Assembly: GCA_023053685.1 (NCBI GenBank)
Contig: JALIGW010000003.1
Location: forward strand, 46,149,996 to 46,213,995
DNA: 64,000 bases
Direction: 5' to 3'
Source of the DNA: Diadophis punctatus similis
Lineage: Eukaryota; Chordata; Lepidosauria; Squamata; Dipsadidae
In this document: positions 21,936 to 34,165 of the stretch, one piece after another
Position numbering within the stretch: the stretch's first letter is position 1
How the letters are laid out: every line of letters begins with the position of its first letter
Made by a program: the position numbers and the translations under genes
Notes under the pieces: model-generated
Told to the model about the DNA's origin: nothing
The model's database searches: none
Seen by the model: the letters and a program-made list of their open reading frames with translations, nothing else

Positions 21936-24086
21936 TCGAATATAATTTTTACTGAATAAATTTTTAACAAGGTTAAAAACAATATAAATATTGGAAAAGA
22001 AAAAAATAAAGATTTTGAATAAGAAAGAAAACAGAAAAAGAAATAGAAAAGAAATAAAAGAAGCAACTGATCATTTTGACAGCAGATATAAATGCATTTA
22101 AAATTTACCATCTCTCTCTCTCTCTCTCTAAGGTTACATCAAAGTTTCCTTCTTTGCACAAGTTACCTTTTCTAATATTCAAGACCATAAATCATAAGTT
22201 CATTTTTTTTCTTTTTTTCATCTTTTATTCTCCATGTACTTGTTCTAGCAACTCTCGAGAGGATAAACATTTTTCTTTACCTACTGTTTCTTTCTGGTAA
22301 AATGCTGAAACCCATAAAAGTATTTTCAGACACAGTCTGGACTTATATCTGTTCCATATTCTTAATATAGCAGTACTTTTAATGTTATGAATCTTAAAAT
22401 CTACATTAACCTTAACTTTATTGAACTATAACCTCTGAACGTCAGATTGTGCCCTTCCAGTCTTCCTTGTTCTTTTGCATATTGAAGTATTTAACTCTTG
22501 GTTTCCCACCCCCTTGCTATTAAAAATTAGATATATCTTTCTGCCATAGTTTAAATGTACACCAGTTGTCATTATAGGTATTGTTTGAAATAAAAACCCT
22601 TTCTTAGCAAAACATTCATTTTTATCACAGAACAATGACAACTGTAATTTCTCCTATCTTAACATGTTCTTCTTGATTTCATTCCATGTCTTAACACAAT
22701 TATTCTGGTATAACATACAATTCATGTTAGTCATAGTAATACCAAAGTATTTAACCTTTTCTCAATCTTAAAACCATTTTTCCATCAATTCCATTTACTT
22801 TTTAATATTCATATTCCTTACTAATACCTTTGTCTTTTGGTTATTAATGTTAAAGCCAGCTAATACCTGCAAGTCCATAATTTTTTTCATTAATATTTCT
22901 ATTCCTTCCAGAGGATCTTCCAAAATAATCACAAGGTCGTTAGCAAAAACCTTTAAAGTGTAAATTTCCTTTTTTATCTGCACTCCAGCAATACTCTCAT
23001 CTTGCCTTATATCTATGTTCAATACTTCCACAGCTAAAATAAATGGCAATGGTAACAAAGGGCATCCATCCTTGCCTAGTGCCTTTCTGTATCTCCAGGG
23101 TTTTGTTAATTCCCCATTCACAACTATCTCTGCCTTTTGTGAAGTGTAAAATCCATTTTACCCATTTGATAAAATTCTCACCAAAGCCTGCATCTTCCAA
23201 AGTTTTAAACAAAAAAGTCCAGTTCAAATTGTCAAAGGCCTTTTCTACATCAGGAAAAATCAGTGCTGCTTGCTTTTCATTATGTTGTTTTAAATACAGT
23301 GATCCTGTGATACAGTGATGCTATATCGCGGTTCACCTTTCACGGTCTCGCTGCTTCACGGATTTGCATCGTGCATTGTGTTCTGCATTCTGATTGGCTG
23401 ATTGGTAAAACAGCTTGCCAAGAGCAGTGAAATACACGTGAGGGCCTGAGTCAGCTGTTGAAGACGTGGGCGGCCAGGCCATCAGCGGCAAAGCGCGCGG
23501 CTCCGGGACTCGCTCCCGACAGTCAGCTGTGAAGACGTGGGCGGCCAGGCAGTCAGCGGCAATGCGCGCGGCTCCGGGACTCGCAAACCTCTCCGATGAG
23601 TTCTGCGCCTGCGTGGTGGTCTCCTGCTTCAGTCTGGCAGCGGCAGGCAAGTAAAGCGGTCCGATGAGCTCTGCGCGTGCGCAGAAGGACTGCCGCTCAT
23701 CAGCTGTAGGGCGGGCCGCGCTGTCAGCTTTCCCGGAGGGAAAATGGCCGTTCACTCCAAATCGACGAGGGAATGGCCTACAAGCTCGCTCAGGAGATCA
23801 GTGCCAAGCAGCCAGAGCAGATGTCAAGAGAGGGAGAGGTTGGAGGATTTTTCAGACTTTTTTGGGGCGCCGAAAATGCAGAAGCCGGGTAGGAGGGGTT
23901 AGCGATGGTACTCACGTGTATTTATTTGTTAAATAAATGCTTGGGCCTACTTCATGGATTTCGCCTATCATGGGTTCTTTTTGGAACGTAACCCCCGCGA
24001 AAAACGAGGGATCATTGTACTTCAAAATATCCAATACATTTCTAACATTGTCCCTTAGAACCAGTGGTCTTGAATAATATCCCTTC
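21936..24086 (-). mobile_element. L1 LINE, 5' truncated, minus strand, itself interrupted
   Basis: On the minus strand it encodes vertebrate L1 reverse transcriptase pieces: AALIFPDVEKAFDNLNWTFL, LEDAGFGENFIKWVKWI, GTRQG, and an IRQDESIAGVQIKKEIYTLK block followed by FANDL. The catalytic FADD has become FAND, and frames shift between 23227-22997 and 23121-22795, so it is dead. The mariner-like element at 23297-24017 splits it. The L1 3' UTR is AT-rich and reaches about 21936. Upstream RT and endonuclease are absent. Confidence 0.82.
23297..24017. mobile_element. Mariner/Tigger-like non-autonomous DNA transposon (721 bp)
   Basis: Starts CAGTGATCC, ends GGGATCATTG, and is flanked by TA on both sides (23295-23296, 24018-24019). 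Removing it joins the L1 reading frame (ILKY to LKQHNEK), which proves the boundaries. Inside there are two near-identical tandem units of about 70 bp (23454-23594) with gaagacgtgggcggccaggc, and GC-rich promoter-like DNA with ctctgcgcgtgcgcag. No transposase is seen. Confidence 0.88.
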
Positions 24087-25075
24087 TCCTTGTTGAGAAG
24101 TTGGTTGGATTACCATGTTTAGGACCCTGGAGGAAGCAGATTATCTCAACTGGTTTCAGGAAAGTTTCAGGACAGAGACAATCTTGGTTTTGCTTGTTGA
24201 TGACCTTTGCCAAACCTGAGATGGAGGTGTATCTATCCATGTGCTTCTTGATTTCTCAGCTGCTTTCAGTACCGTCAACCACAGTATCCTTCTAGACTGG
24301 CTCTGGGCAGTTGGAAATTGAGGACAACATATTGCAATGTTTCTTCAAGTTCGGTTTGAATTAGTGATGGTTGGGGATGGAGAGGTCACTCTCCAGGTCC
24401 CTCTTTTGTGGTATTCCACAGGGCTTAATGCTCTCTCTATTCCTCTTCAATATCTACATGAAACACTGGGTGAGATTACCTGTTGGTTCAGTATCATGAC
24501 GATGATAATCAGATATATCTTTTGGCCCCAGACCAGCTAAGTGCAGCTGTCAAAGACATGCCCCAATGCTTACAGACCTGAATGGGGAGGAATCATCTAA
24601 AATTCTAAATCTTACTAAGACTGGGTAGCTGTAGATATTAATGTCACCTAGTTCTGGGGAAGTTCCAAATTTAACCTTGAGTGGGATTGCACTTCTTAAT
24701 TCAAGGTGGTGCACAATCTGGGGGTCTTCTTGGACTCACTGTTCTAGCTTGAGCTCTTGCTTGTGCTGTCCCCAAGAAGGCCTTTGCCCAGCTCCATCAG
24801 TGCACTAGTTGCATCCTTTCTTGGATCGGGAAGGCCTTCAGATGTTGGTTCATGCCCTAATCACCTCAAGGGTCAACTACTACATTGTGCTGTATATGGG
24901 ACTACCCTTGAAGTTCAGTTGGAGGTTTCACCTGGTCTAGAAGGCAGCAGTAAAAGCAATTGTTTTCTCTCATCTTTATTCTATTTGGTTCAATTACATT
25001 ATATTTTATTTTCTTTATTATGTTTTGAGCCACATAGAGGCAATTCTGGAGTTGGACAATACCTAAATTAATTAA
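24087..25075 (+). mobile_element. L2-like LINE, right part of the split copy
   Basis: Resumes with TTGTTGAGAAG and LEEADYLNWFQ-like, then LLDFSAAFSTVNHSILL, matching the RT of the 7934 ORF but with many stops. It ends with the 3' UTR about 24950-25075. About 45 bp of the L2 sequence between the two parts are missing, suggesting target deletion when L1 inserted. Confidence 0.78.
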
Positions 25076-25183
25076 ATTATGGCTTCTACAGGCCAGCTAC
25101 ATGTACAGAGACTTATGGATTTCTTGGAGGAAGGACAGGTTGATGTAATTAAATAGACTTGAAGAATCTGTGGTCTTCTAGAT

Positions 25184-25318
25184 CAGAGGTATTCAAACTT
25201 GGCAACTTTAAGACTTGTGGACTTCAACTCCCAGAATTCTCCAGCCAGCATAGCTGGCTGGAGAATTCTGAAAGATGAAGTTCACAAGTCTTAAAGTTGC
25301 CAAGTTTGGGGACCCCTG
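25184..25318. mobile_element. Foldback hAT MITE
   Basis: Starts CAGAGGTATTCAAACTTGG, ends CCAAGTTTGGGGACCCCTG, flanked by ttctagat / ttctaggt (7 of 8). Arms meet at CCAGCCAGCATAGCTGGCTGG. Confidence 0.93.
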
Positions 25319-25326
25319 TTCTAGGT

Positions 25327-26111
25327 GTTCCTAAACTATAATTTCCAGCATGTCTCCTTACTGGCCCTGCTGCTTATGGCTACTGGGAACTATAGTTCTG
25401 GATGACCATAGATTCCAGTTCTAAGAGCAAATGTCAGTTTTATTTGTTTGGTCTAAAAACAATAACTTTATATCTTTGTTTACTGAATGTTATTTTTTAT
25501 TATTATTTCATATCTTCCCAAGATTTAGATTGTAGCAAGTAACAGTTCAATGTTTTCAGGGACAGAGGGGAATTAGGTGGATATGGCATGGCAAATCCAA
25601 TGCTTTTCTTTATTTAGATGTTATTTTAACATTCAGCCACATCACAGTTGCATCATAATGGTATTTTCTGCTCCTATTTATTCTGTTTCTTCATTAAAAA
25701 TAACCTCATTACCATGGATGTGATTACAAAATTGTTATGGTCCTGGAGGAGTTTGCAGTATCTAGTTGATATGACTTAGCTTTGTCTGATGTATGTTAGG
25801 GGACTGAATGGCTACAATACAGCTATTATCTATTTCATATCAGCTGTAGAACAATCCCATAATATTGCTTCTCTTGTGAGTCCTTTCTCATAGAAAGTTG
25901 GGGATGAATTAATGTTACATTTTTCTTCTGTGGCTTTTACAGGATGAGGTGAAATGGAAACTTTCCTGGACTCAGTCATCATTCTCAGTTTGTCAAAGTG
26001 AAAATAAGTCCTGTGACTGAAGAATATCCCTAGCTTGTACTTTATTATTCTTGTGATCGTTCCTCCTGAATCAAATATTGTTCTTCATTTCTTTTCCAAA
26101 TCTCTCTAGAT
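25327..26111. other. Intron, mostly unrecognised
   Basis: 25328-25410 may be an old foldback MITE (aactataatttccagcatg / gggaactatagttctgga). Confidence 0.45.
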
Positions 26112-26159
<48 letters not shown>

Positions 26160-26216
26160 CATACATACATACAGTACATACATACATACATACATACATA
26201 CATACATACATACATG
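26112..26216. repeat. (GATA)n / (CATA)n microsatellite
   Basis: About 12 GATA units (26112-26159) followed by CATA units with one cagta interruption. It adjoins the tail side of the 5S-like SINE remnant to its right. Confidence 0.95.
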
Positions 26217-26223
26217 CCTTTAT

Positions 26224-26460
26224 TAAAATCGTTATGTCATTTGAGTCAAGCCCAACTCCTGACACCTATCAAGGCAGTTTTTGTGAAAGTAAGACAGAAA
26301 GAGTATTCAGTTCCTTCTTCTAGAACATTTCCCCATTTCTGAGTCTTGCTTACATCACGAGGATCTTCTGGGGTCTCTCATCCAAGCACCAACAAGATCC
26401 AATCCTGCTTAGCTAACATTATCTAGGTCTGCTTCCTAGCTGGGAGTTAGATAAAGTTCA
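26224..26460 (-). mobile_element. 5S rRNA-derived SINE remnant
   Basis: Reversed, 26414-26372 reads AGCTAAGCAGGATTGG then CTTGGATGAGAGACC, which match the internal promoter boxes A and C of 5S rRNA. 5S-derived SINEs are known from squamates. It is a retroposed pseudo-copy, not a functional 5S gene. The (CATA)n tract lies at its 3' side. Confidence 0.62.
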
Positions 26461-28039
<1,579 letters not shown>

Positions 28040-28330
28040 CTTGGAATGTTGTACAATTTCCATATTCAGATTAAAAACAAACAATGAAACATATAAATAA
28101 TATTGATAGAACACATCAATAGGAAAAGAAAAAAGAAGAAAGGAAAAGAATGGGAATGGACCAAAGAAATGAAAACCCCACTCTTCACCAGAGTAAGGAG
28201 AAGCATTCAGGTTTCTATGGCTTGATGAAACAGTCACAATTTTACAGATTTTTTCAAAAGCCTGCCAGGAAGGGACTATTCTGATGTCTGGAAGCAATTA
28301 TTCCAGAGGAGCAGCACCACATTTGAAAGG
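28040..28330 (-). mobile_element. Possible decayed LINE 3' end
   Basis: Reversed, a segment reads like the C-terminal end of L2-type ORF2 (gaccatctctggaa- and cttttgaaaaaa-like, then AT-rich). Similarity is weak. Confidence 0.3.
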
Positions 28331-28833
28331 GAAGATTTCTGAGTTTCCTACACCTGAGTCTCCTTTACTTGAGGCAAGCCAGTATTATTAGAATACTGGG
28401 AGAAGGTGGTCCTGTAATTCTGATTTTAACAGCTACATTTTCTATTTCCAAAACTGGAATACAAACATTTCCTTTTCTTTTTTTCTTCTTCCCAGAAAGC
28501 TTTAAGAGAGCTGCTAATGGAACCTAGCACTGCTCTCCGGCTGATAAAACTAAGTTGCATGGTTGGAGAGTATTCCTCATATACCACTGAATAATCAGAC
28601 TCCTCCTGATTTATTTATTTATTGCTACCATAATCCAACCCAGCTCTCCTTCTACAGTGTCTCCATTGAATAATGTAATGTGCTTTATTGATCGGACACA
28701 TTCCTCCCTTCCACCAACTATTTGACTGGCTAAAAAATTCCTGACAGTCAAAGGGCTGCAGTGATTTAGAAATAATAAACGTACCGCTTTTGTGGATTTT
28801 GAATTGTTTTTCTCATGTACAACATGGCTACTA
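28331..28833. other. Intron, nothing recognised
   Basis: Unique sequence. Confidence 0.5.
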
Positions 28834-28968
28834 TTGTGTTTCCCCGAAAATAAGATCCTGTCTTATATTTTTTTGAACCCTGAAATAAGCACTTGGCTTT
28901 ATTGCCATGCACTGAAAAGCCCGTTTGGGCTTATTATCAGGGGATGTCTTATTTTGGGGAAAACAGGG
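28834..28968. mobile_element. Mariner-like MITE (TTTCCCCRAAAATAAGA ends)
   Basis: Left end TTGTGTTTCCCCGAAAATAA, right end reversed CCCTGTTTTCCCCAAAATAA, TA on both sides. The same family occurs at 36687-36809. Confidence 0.78.
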
Positions 28969-28970
28969 TA

Positions 28971-30400
28971 TTGTTTGCCATTTTTAATATTATTTGAATA
29001 AATTTAAGAACAAAAGGCTTGCTAGGTCAGCTCAAAGCCCACCCTCCCCAACCCAGTCCCGAGTTTGCACCATGTTGGAAAAGGAACGAAATCAGGTTGC
29101 CCAAGTGGAGGTCTTGTTATGTCGAGAAACAACTATTCTAGAGCCATTTGTGAAGGAAGCATATCCTACCAGTTCTGTCTTTGCTTATTCATTAACATGC
29201 ACATAGAAGCACAAGTTTTAAAAATGACAAGGAGTAAACAGCCAGAATGAATAATAAAGCAATTAGCAAAGCAACACTGACTCCCCTTAGAAATGTGCAA
29301 AGCAATGGGAGAGAATAAAACAACTCTTTCTCCTGCACTTGGTGTCAGAAAATTGAAAAGCTGGATGAGGTATTTTGTTTATAACAAAACAGAAGGTATT
29401 TGATGGGTTGAAGGGCCCCGAGTTAACCAACGAGAAATAGGCAATTATGCTGAGATTTAAGCAATATTGCATGCAGAGCAAAAACTGATTATCTTGGGAA
29501 GATGCTTTTATCAGGGCACCAGCCTTCACTTTCTCAGAATGCAAAGTTAAGCAGAAAACAAGAGACGTGAAACTGAGTTGGAAACCAAGTATTGCTGGTT
29601 AAAAGAGTATCCCACTGTTATGGTCTGCAAATAGAGTTAGAAGACTGAGAAATGTAAGATGCTAATTACAGGCTGTGATGTTTTTGTATAGTGTGATAAA
29701 TACAAAATGTATTCAGAGCTCACTGCTTTTCAGGAGAGTATTTATGCAGCCCTATTATAGTGCTATAAGAAACCTGTATAGCTACGGCCTTCCCCACAAG
29801 GGTATGTCTTCAGGGGAGAATTTTTAAAAGTGACACTGGCAACCATGACTGTGTAACTAAAGCCCTGCTCCTTTCTACATGTCTTGCTTGATGCTTGCCT
29901 GCAGTGTTGAGGTTACAACTCCCAGGATTCCCAAGCAATTTCCACCAGGGATGATACTGGAGATTCATAGAAAACAGATTCTTCCAGCTAGTTTTTTAGT
30001 GTCCCAAAGGTGCATATGTGTAATTTACTCGGCAAAACATAAACTATAAAATTTCAGACAATTTTATAAACATATAAGGGCATTTTTAAATTAAACATTC
30101 ATTCAAGTTGTTTTTAAAGTTCACATTAAAGATAATTAAAACTGAGCCAAAATGACTTACCCAATTTTGAGTTCATTTTTTTTTCCAGCTTTGAGAAAAA
30201 GTTTCTTTGCTGTGTTGGTAGGTTACTTGGTTGCATTTATTACATGATTGCTGAAATGCTGCCCTTCTTGATGTCATTTCCCATTACTCTCTTTCTCTTC
30301 CCAAGTTTTTAAATTTAAAATAGCATCTAATGGGATTCATTATACAGAGCCTGTAATGTTATTAATAATGTCTTCAGATCATATGCCTGATCTTAGAACA
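28971..30400. other. Intron, nothing recognised
   Basis: Unique AT-rich sequence; acaactcccaggattccca near 29915 may be half of an old foldback MITE. Confidence 0.5.
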
Positions 30401-30500
30401 GAATAGCATAGAATAGAATAGAATAGAATAGAATAGAATAGAATAGAATAGAATAGAATAGAATAGAATAGAATAGAATAGAATAGAATAGAATAGAATA
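30401..30500. repeat. (AATAG)n microsatellite
   Basis: About 19 AATAG-type units that run directly into the 3' end of the CR1 fragment at 30501. The repeat is the expanded LINE tail. Confidence 0.95.
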
Positions 30501-30833
30501 ACAGAGTTGGAAGGGACCTTGAAGGTCTTCTAGTCCAACCCCCTGCTTAGGCAGGAAACCCTACACCACCTCAGTCAAATGATCATCCAACATCTTCTTT
30601 AAAACTTCCAGTGTTGGAGCATTCGCAACTTCTGGAGGCAAGCTGTTCCACTGATTAATTGTTCTAACTGTCAGGAAATTTCTCCTTAGTTCTAAGTTGC
30701 TTTTCTCCTTGATCAGTTTCCACCCATTGCTTCTTGTTCTACCTTCAGGTGCTTTGGAGAATAGTTTGACTCCCTCTTCTTTGTGGCAACCCCTGAGATA
30801 TTGGAACACTGCTATCATGTCTCCCCTAGTCCT
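30501..30833 (-). mobile_element. CR1 LINE 3' fragment with coding C-terminus
   Basis: On the minus strand 30818-30561 is open for 85 codons: FQYLRGCHKEEGVKLFSKAP, then RTRSNGWKLIKEK, FLTVRTINQWNSLPPEV and LEVLKKMLDDHL, the typical end of CR1 ORF2. The 3' UTR follows and ends in (AATAG)n. The frame is still open over this short stretch, so the copy is fairly young, but it is 5' truncated and inactive. Confidence 0.87.
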
Positions 30834-31757
30834 GGTTGTATGTAATGTATGTTTACATGTATGTAAACAATGGTTCTATGTAAACAAAGATATGAGGGTC
30901 ACTACAGACATTAGGATTAAAAAACACAGGATGCTTTAAGGAGGATGAGAGTGGAGGAAGCAAAGAAGAGAAAATGAAATAGCATCGGGGTGGAATGAAC
31001 TTTTTGCAAGATTTTAACTTCATCAGATCGTCACCTTTTTTGTAATAAATGGTAAAGTTGGAAGGAATACACCAAGCATGCTTCTAAATAATAAAAATGA
31101 CTAGGGAGCAGTAGCGTGTTTTTAAAATCTATGAATATTCATGGGGGTAGAAGAGGAAAACCTAGCTGAGTGGTTTTCCATTGAGGTTAAAACTTAGATG
31201 GGGTTGCAGACCAGGGCTACAAAGTCTGGATAAACAGTAGGTGGCAACAAAGCTTTCTATATCTCTTTGCTACTATCTGGTGGTCTTCTGAAATTTTACG
31301 GCCCAGATCTGGTAGTTCTAATTTAAGGCACATCTTGGTATAATGTGGCCAAACTGCTGAGAAATGGGGTGGGGAACTTCATAGTAGAATTCTGAACTTT
31401 CCAAGAATCATCAGGATAAAAAAGATCTCTAGACAGCAGGACTATTTTAGAATATTTAGAATAGACAGCCTAGAATATTTTACTGCCAGAGACAGAGGAG
31501 AAAATGATTGCTCAAAGTGCTTAAGGCCCGTCAGGTAATTTTGTAAGCTCAGCAGAAAATCTCTTCCTTGATAGCATAAAACATTACACAACCACTTTCT
31601 ATTATGTTTATGATCCTCAAATCAGGTGCCAAAGGCCATTCAGGGACCTGCCAACTGTCCATTATCTTGGAAAGCTAGAAAGAAGAAATTTTAAATGTGC
31701 TAGCATAGATTTATAAAGGCTCTGAATTCTTGATGTACTGTAAGCAATCAACTCTTG
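30834..31757. other. Intron, nothing recognised
   Basis: Short tgtatgtttacatgtatgta palindromic stretch near 30845; otherwise unique. Confidence 0.5.
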
Positions 31758-31765
31758 TGTTAAGG

Positions 31766-31900
31766 CAGGGGTGTCAAACTCACGTTGTCATGGTGGCATC
31801 ACGTGACGTATCAGGACTTTTTCTCCCTTCGCTAAACCGGGCGTGGGCGTGGCCAGCGCGTGACACATCCGGCCCATGGGCCGGGAGTTTGACAGCCCTG
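31766..31900. mobile_element. hAT MITE of the CAGGGGTGTCAAACTC family
   Basis: Starts CAGGGGTGTCAAACTC and ends GAGTTTGACAGCCCTG, with a perfect 8-bp target duplication tgttaagg (31758-31765, 31901-31908). Best preserved copy of the family here. Confidence 0.94.
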
Positions 31901-31908
31901 TGTTAAGG

Positions 31909-32741
31909 CTTCTTCTTCTTTTTTTTTTTTGTCTGTAGTAAAAATTCTAAACTAGTTGTGCTGTGTCTTGGAGGCTTCTGTCAAGTCTAGCCAAGAACTG
32001 AATTAAGAGCTAAGGGTCTAGAAATCTGTGATCTCCTGCCAAGCCCGAGTGTTAAGTCTGACAAATGCAGTGCCTCATTCTGTTCAGCAATAGGGCTGGC
32101 AGTGCTGAGATTATTAAGCCAACATTAGTAACAAATGGATCCCCAAATACTGAAATTGTTATATGTCTAAATTTCGGTCCTTTCTATTTATTTTGGATTT
32201 CTATTTCTGGTGCCTTTCTTTGCCCCACACTTTCTGGTATTTAAAAATCTGCTTGTAAAGTAGCCGTATTCTTAATGCAGAAGGGAAGCAGCATGGCTTA
32301 TATATTTTTTTCCTCTTGATTTGTGCCTTTCTCCTGATTTATGGGTCATTCGAGTAATACATAGCAGCCGCCTACACACATTCTTCTGTTTCTGTACATA
32401 ATAGCCAAGCAGTGAGTGCAGCTTGTCAGTCTGGGATAGGGCATCGTGTTCAATGAAAGTGAATTATAATTGAAAGTCCCGGGATTCTCGGGTGGGGGGG
32501 TAGCAGAGCTGTTTTAAGTGTCTGACCCATAAAGTCCCCTATCTTCAATCACTCCAGAGAAAGCCAGGGATCATGTGGAAAAGGGTATCTGGGGCATTAC
32601 TTAGAAATCATGCTTCTTCTTTATACTGTCTATGTTCTGTGCTTGAAGGTTTCTGTGAGATCAAATGTGTAGCTTAAGCATGAAAGCTCAAAGATGAGAC
32701 CTATTCTCTACAATAAGTTATGGGACATCACTTCATAGCTC

Positions 32742-32743
<2 letters not shown>
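31909..32743. other. Intron, nothing recognised
   Basis: Unique sequence after a poly-T run at about 31919. Confidence 0.5.
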
Positions 32744-32829
<86 letters not shown>

Positions 32830-32834
32830 CACAC
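32744..32834. repeat. (CA)n microsatellite
   Basis: About 45 CA units with one aaac interruption near 32812. Confidence 0.97.
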
Positions 32835-33059
32835 TAGCTGGGTATCACATCCTAGAAGAAGAGGATAAATAATTATTCTCTGGAAGCTAAATATTTGAGT
32901 CTTAAGAATGAATAATAATGGGTGACTCACTTGGTAGTTATTTCCAGTAGTTTCTTGTACCTGACTCTGAATATTCATCTCCCCAATATGACTGATGTAT
33001 CTTCTACTGCTTTCTGCATTTCCACCTTGCCTTGGATTTCATCACCGCTCTAGTGTCTT

Positions 33060-33470
33060 CTAGAAGAGTTTAAATTACAATTGCCAGGATTTCAGCCATG
33101 CTGGCTATAAATCAGGGGTGGGTTCTAACATACCTTGCTGCCGGTTCGCTTCCTCCTGCGCCACAGTGCCAAAAAAAATAAAGAAAAATTTCCCAAAAAG
33201 CCAAAAACAAGATGGCGATGCATGTGCAGTGCCAGAAACTCGGCTTCTGTGCATGCGCAGAAGAAAAAAACCCAGAAAAAAATCCCCCCCCAAATTAAAA
33301 ATAATAATAAAAAAAAGATGGCAGTGCCCATGGACCGGCACTAACCGAACCGGTTCCGTGATGTTATCATGATGTCACCATCGGTTTGCTACAGGTTCGG
33401 GCGAACTCGTCCGAACTAGGAGGAACCCACCTCTGCTATAAATCCTGGGAATTGTATTCCCAAAACTCTT
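33060..33470. mobile_element. Old foldback MITE split by a hAT MITE
   Basis: Left half ttacaattgccaggatttc...catgctggct and right half aatcctgggaattgtattcc are inverted copies of the ACTACAATTCCCAGGATT type, separated by the hAT at 33113-33435. No target duplication could be fixed. Confidence 0.5.
33113..33435. mobile_element. hAT MITE of the CAGAGGTGGGTTC family
   Basis: Starts CAGGGGTGGGTTCTAAC and ends GGAACCCACCTCTG, with a perfect 8-bp target duplication ctataaat (33105-33112, 33436-33443). Contains caagatggcgatg (YY1-like) and gtgcatgcgcagaag (NRF1-like). Confidence 0.95.
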
Positions 33471-33907
33471 AGAGAACACCACACTGAGGAAGACTCCCTT
33501 AGTGGGAATCACATAGGAAATGTGCCCTGGTTAATTGCCCTGGTTACTGAGCTACCCAGTTCTTTTGACTCAGAGCTGCTCCCTCCCTTGCCCAAATGCA
33601 ACAGCCTGACCTGCTGTGATCCCTGAAGTTTTTTTGTCTTTAAAGTAGTGAAATATTGCGTCTAGAAACAAGTGTGCCAAGGAGTTGAAACAAGCTCCCT
33701 CTGCATTCAGTCTGTGTTTCTTCTTACATTTAATTGGTGCTCTTGCGTGCTTCAAAGATAAGCTATTGAAAGGCCTGGCTCTGAAACTGGAATGCTATTA
33801 AGCTCTTTCTAATCCTTCATTATTTCTGCTATTCATTGATGGCACAATATGCCATTAGTGCAGAATCTAAAATTTAACCACATCAGCAAAGAATGCTATA
33901 CACTTTT
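33471..33907. other. Intron, nothing recognised
   Basis: Unique sequence. Confidence 0.5.
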
Positions 33908-34165
33908 ATGAACTTTACGTCCTTCAAGAATTTGCCTATTTTCAAGTAAAAATCCCAATAGCAAGTACTGTAACTTTTCTAAGAGCTGTCCAGCACTTAC
34001 AGTGCTGAATGTAGTCTGGAAACATTACAATAAGACACTATCATGTCTTATTGTAATGTATTCAGGCTATATTCAGCACTGCAAGTGCTGGACAGCTCTT
34101 AGAAAAGTTACAATACTTGTTATTAGAATTTTTATAACAGGCAAATTCTTGAAGGAAATAAAGTT
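33908..34165. repeat. Large imperfect inverted repeat (foldback, probable MITE)
   Basis: Core arms 33948-34037 and 34044-34134 with a 6-nt loop (ctatca). The stem nearest the loop, ACATTACAATAAGACA, is perfect, and TAAGAGCTGTCCAGCACTT is mirrored in the right arm. Weaker pairing extends to about 33908 and 34165. No family recognised. Confidence 0.85.

Noticed and set aside
23454..23594. Tandem repeat as a CRISPR-like array
   Set aside because: Just two units without spacers, inside a eukaryotic DNA transposon.
26112..26216. (GATA)n as Bkm satellite marking a sex chromosome
   Set aside because: Only about 50 bp; short GATA runs occur on all chromosomes, and the copine locus gives no sex-chromosome evidence.
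26372..26414. 5S rRNA gene
   Set aside because: Only the internal promoter part is similar and it is diverged; a SINE remnant fits better.
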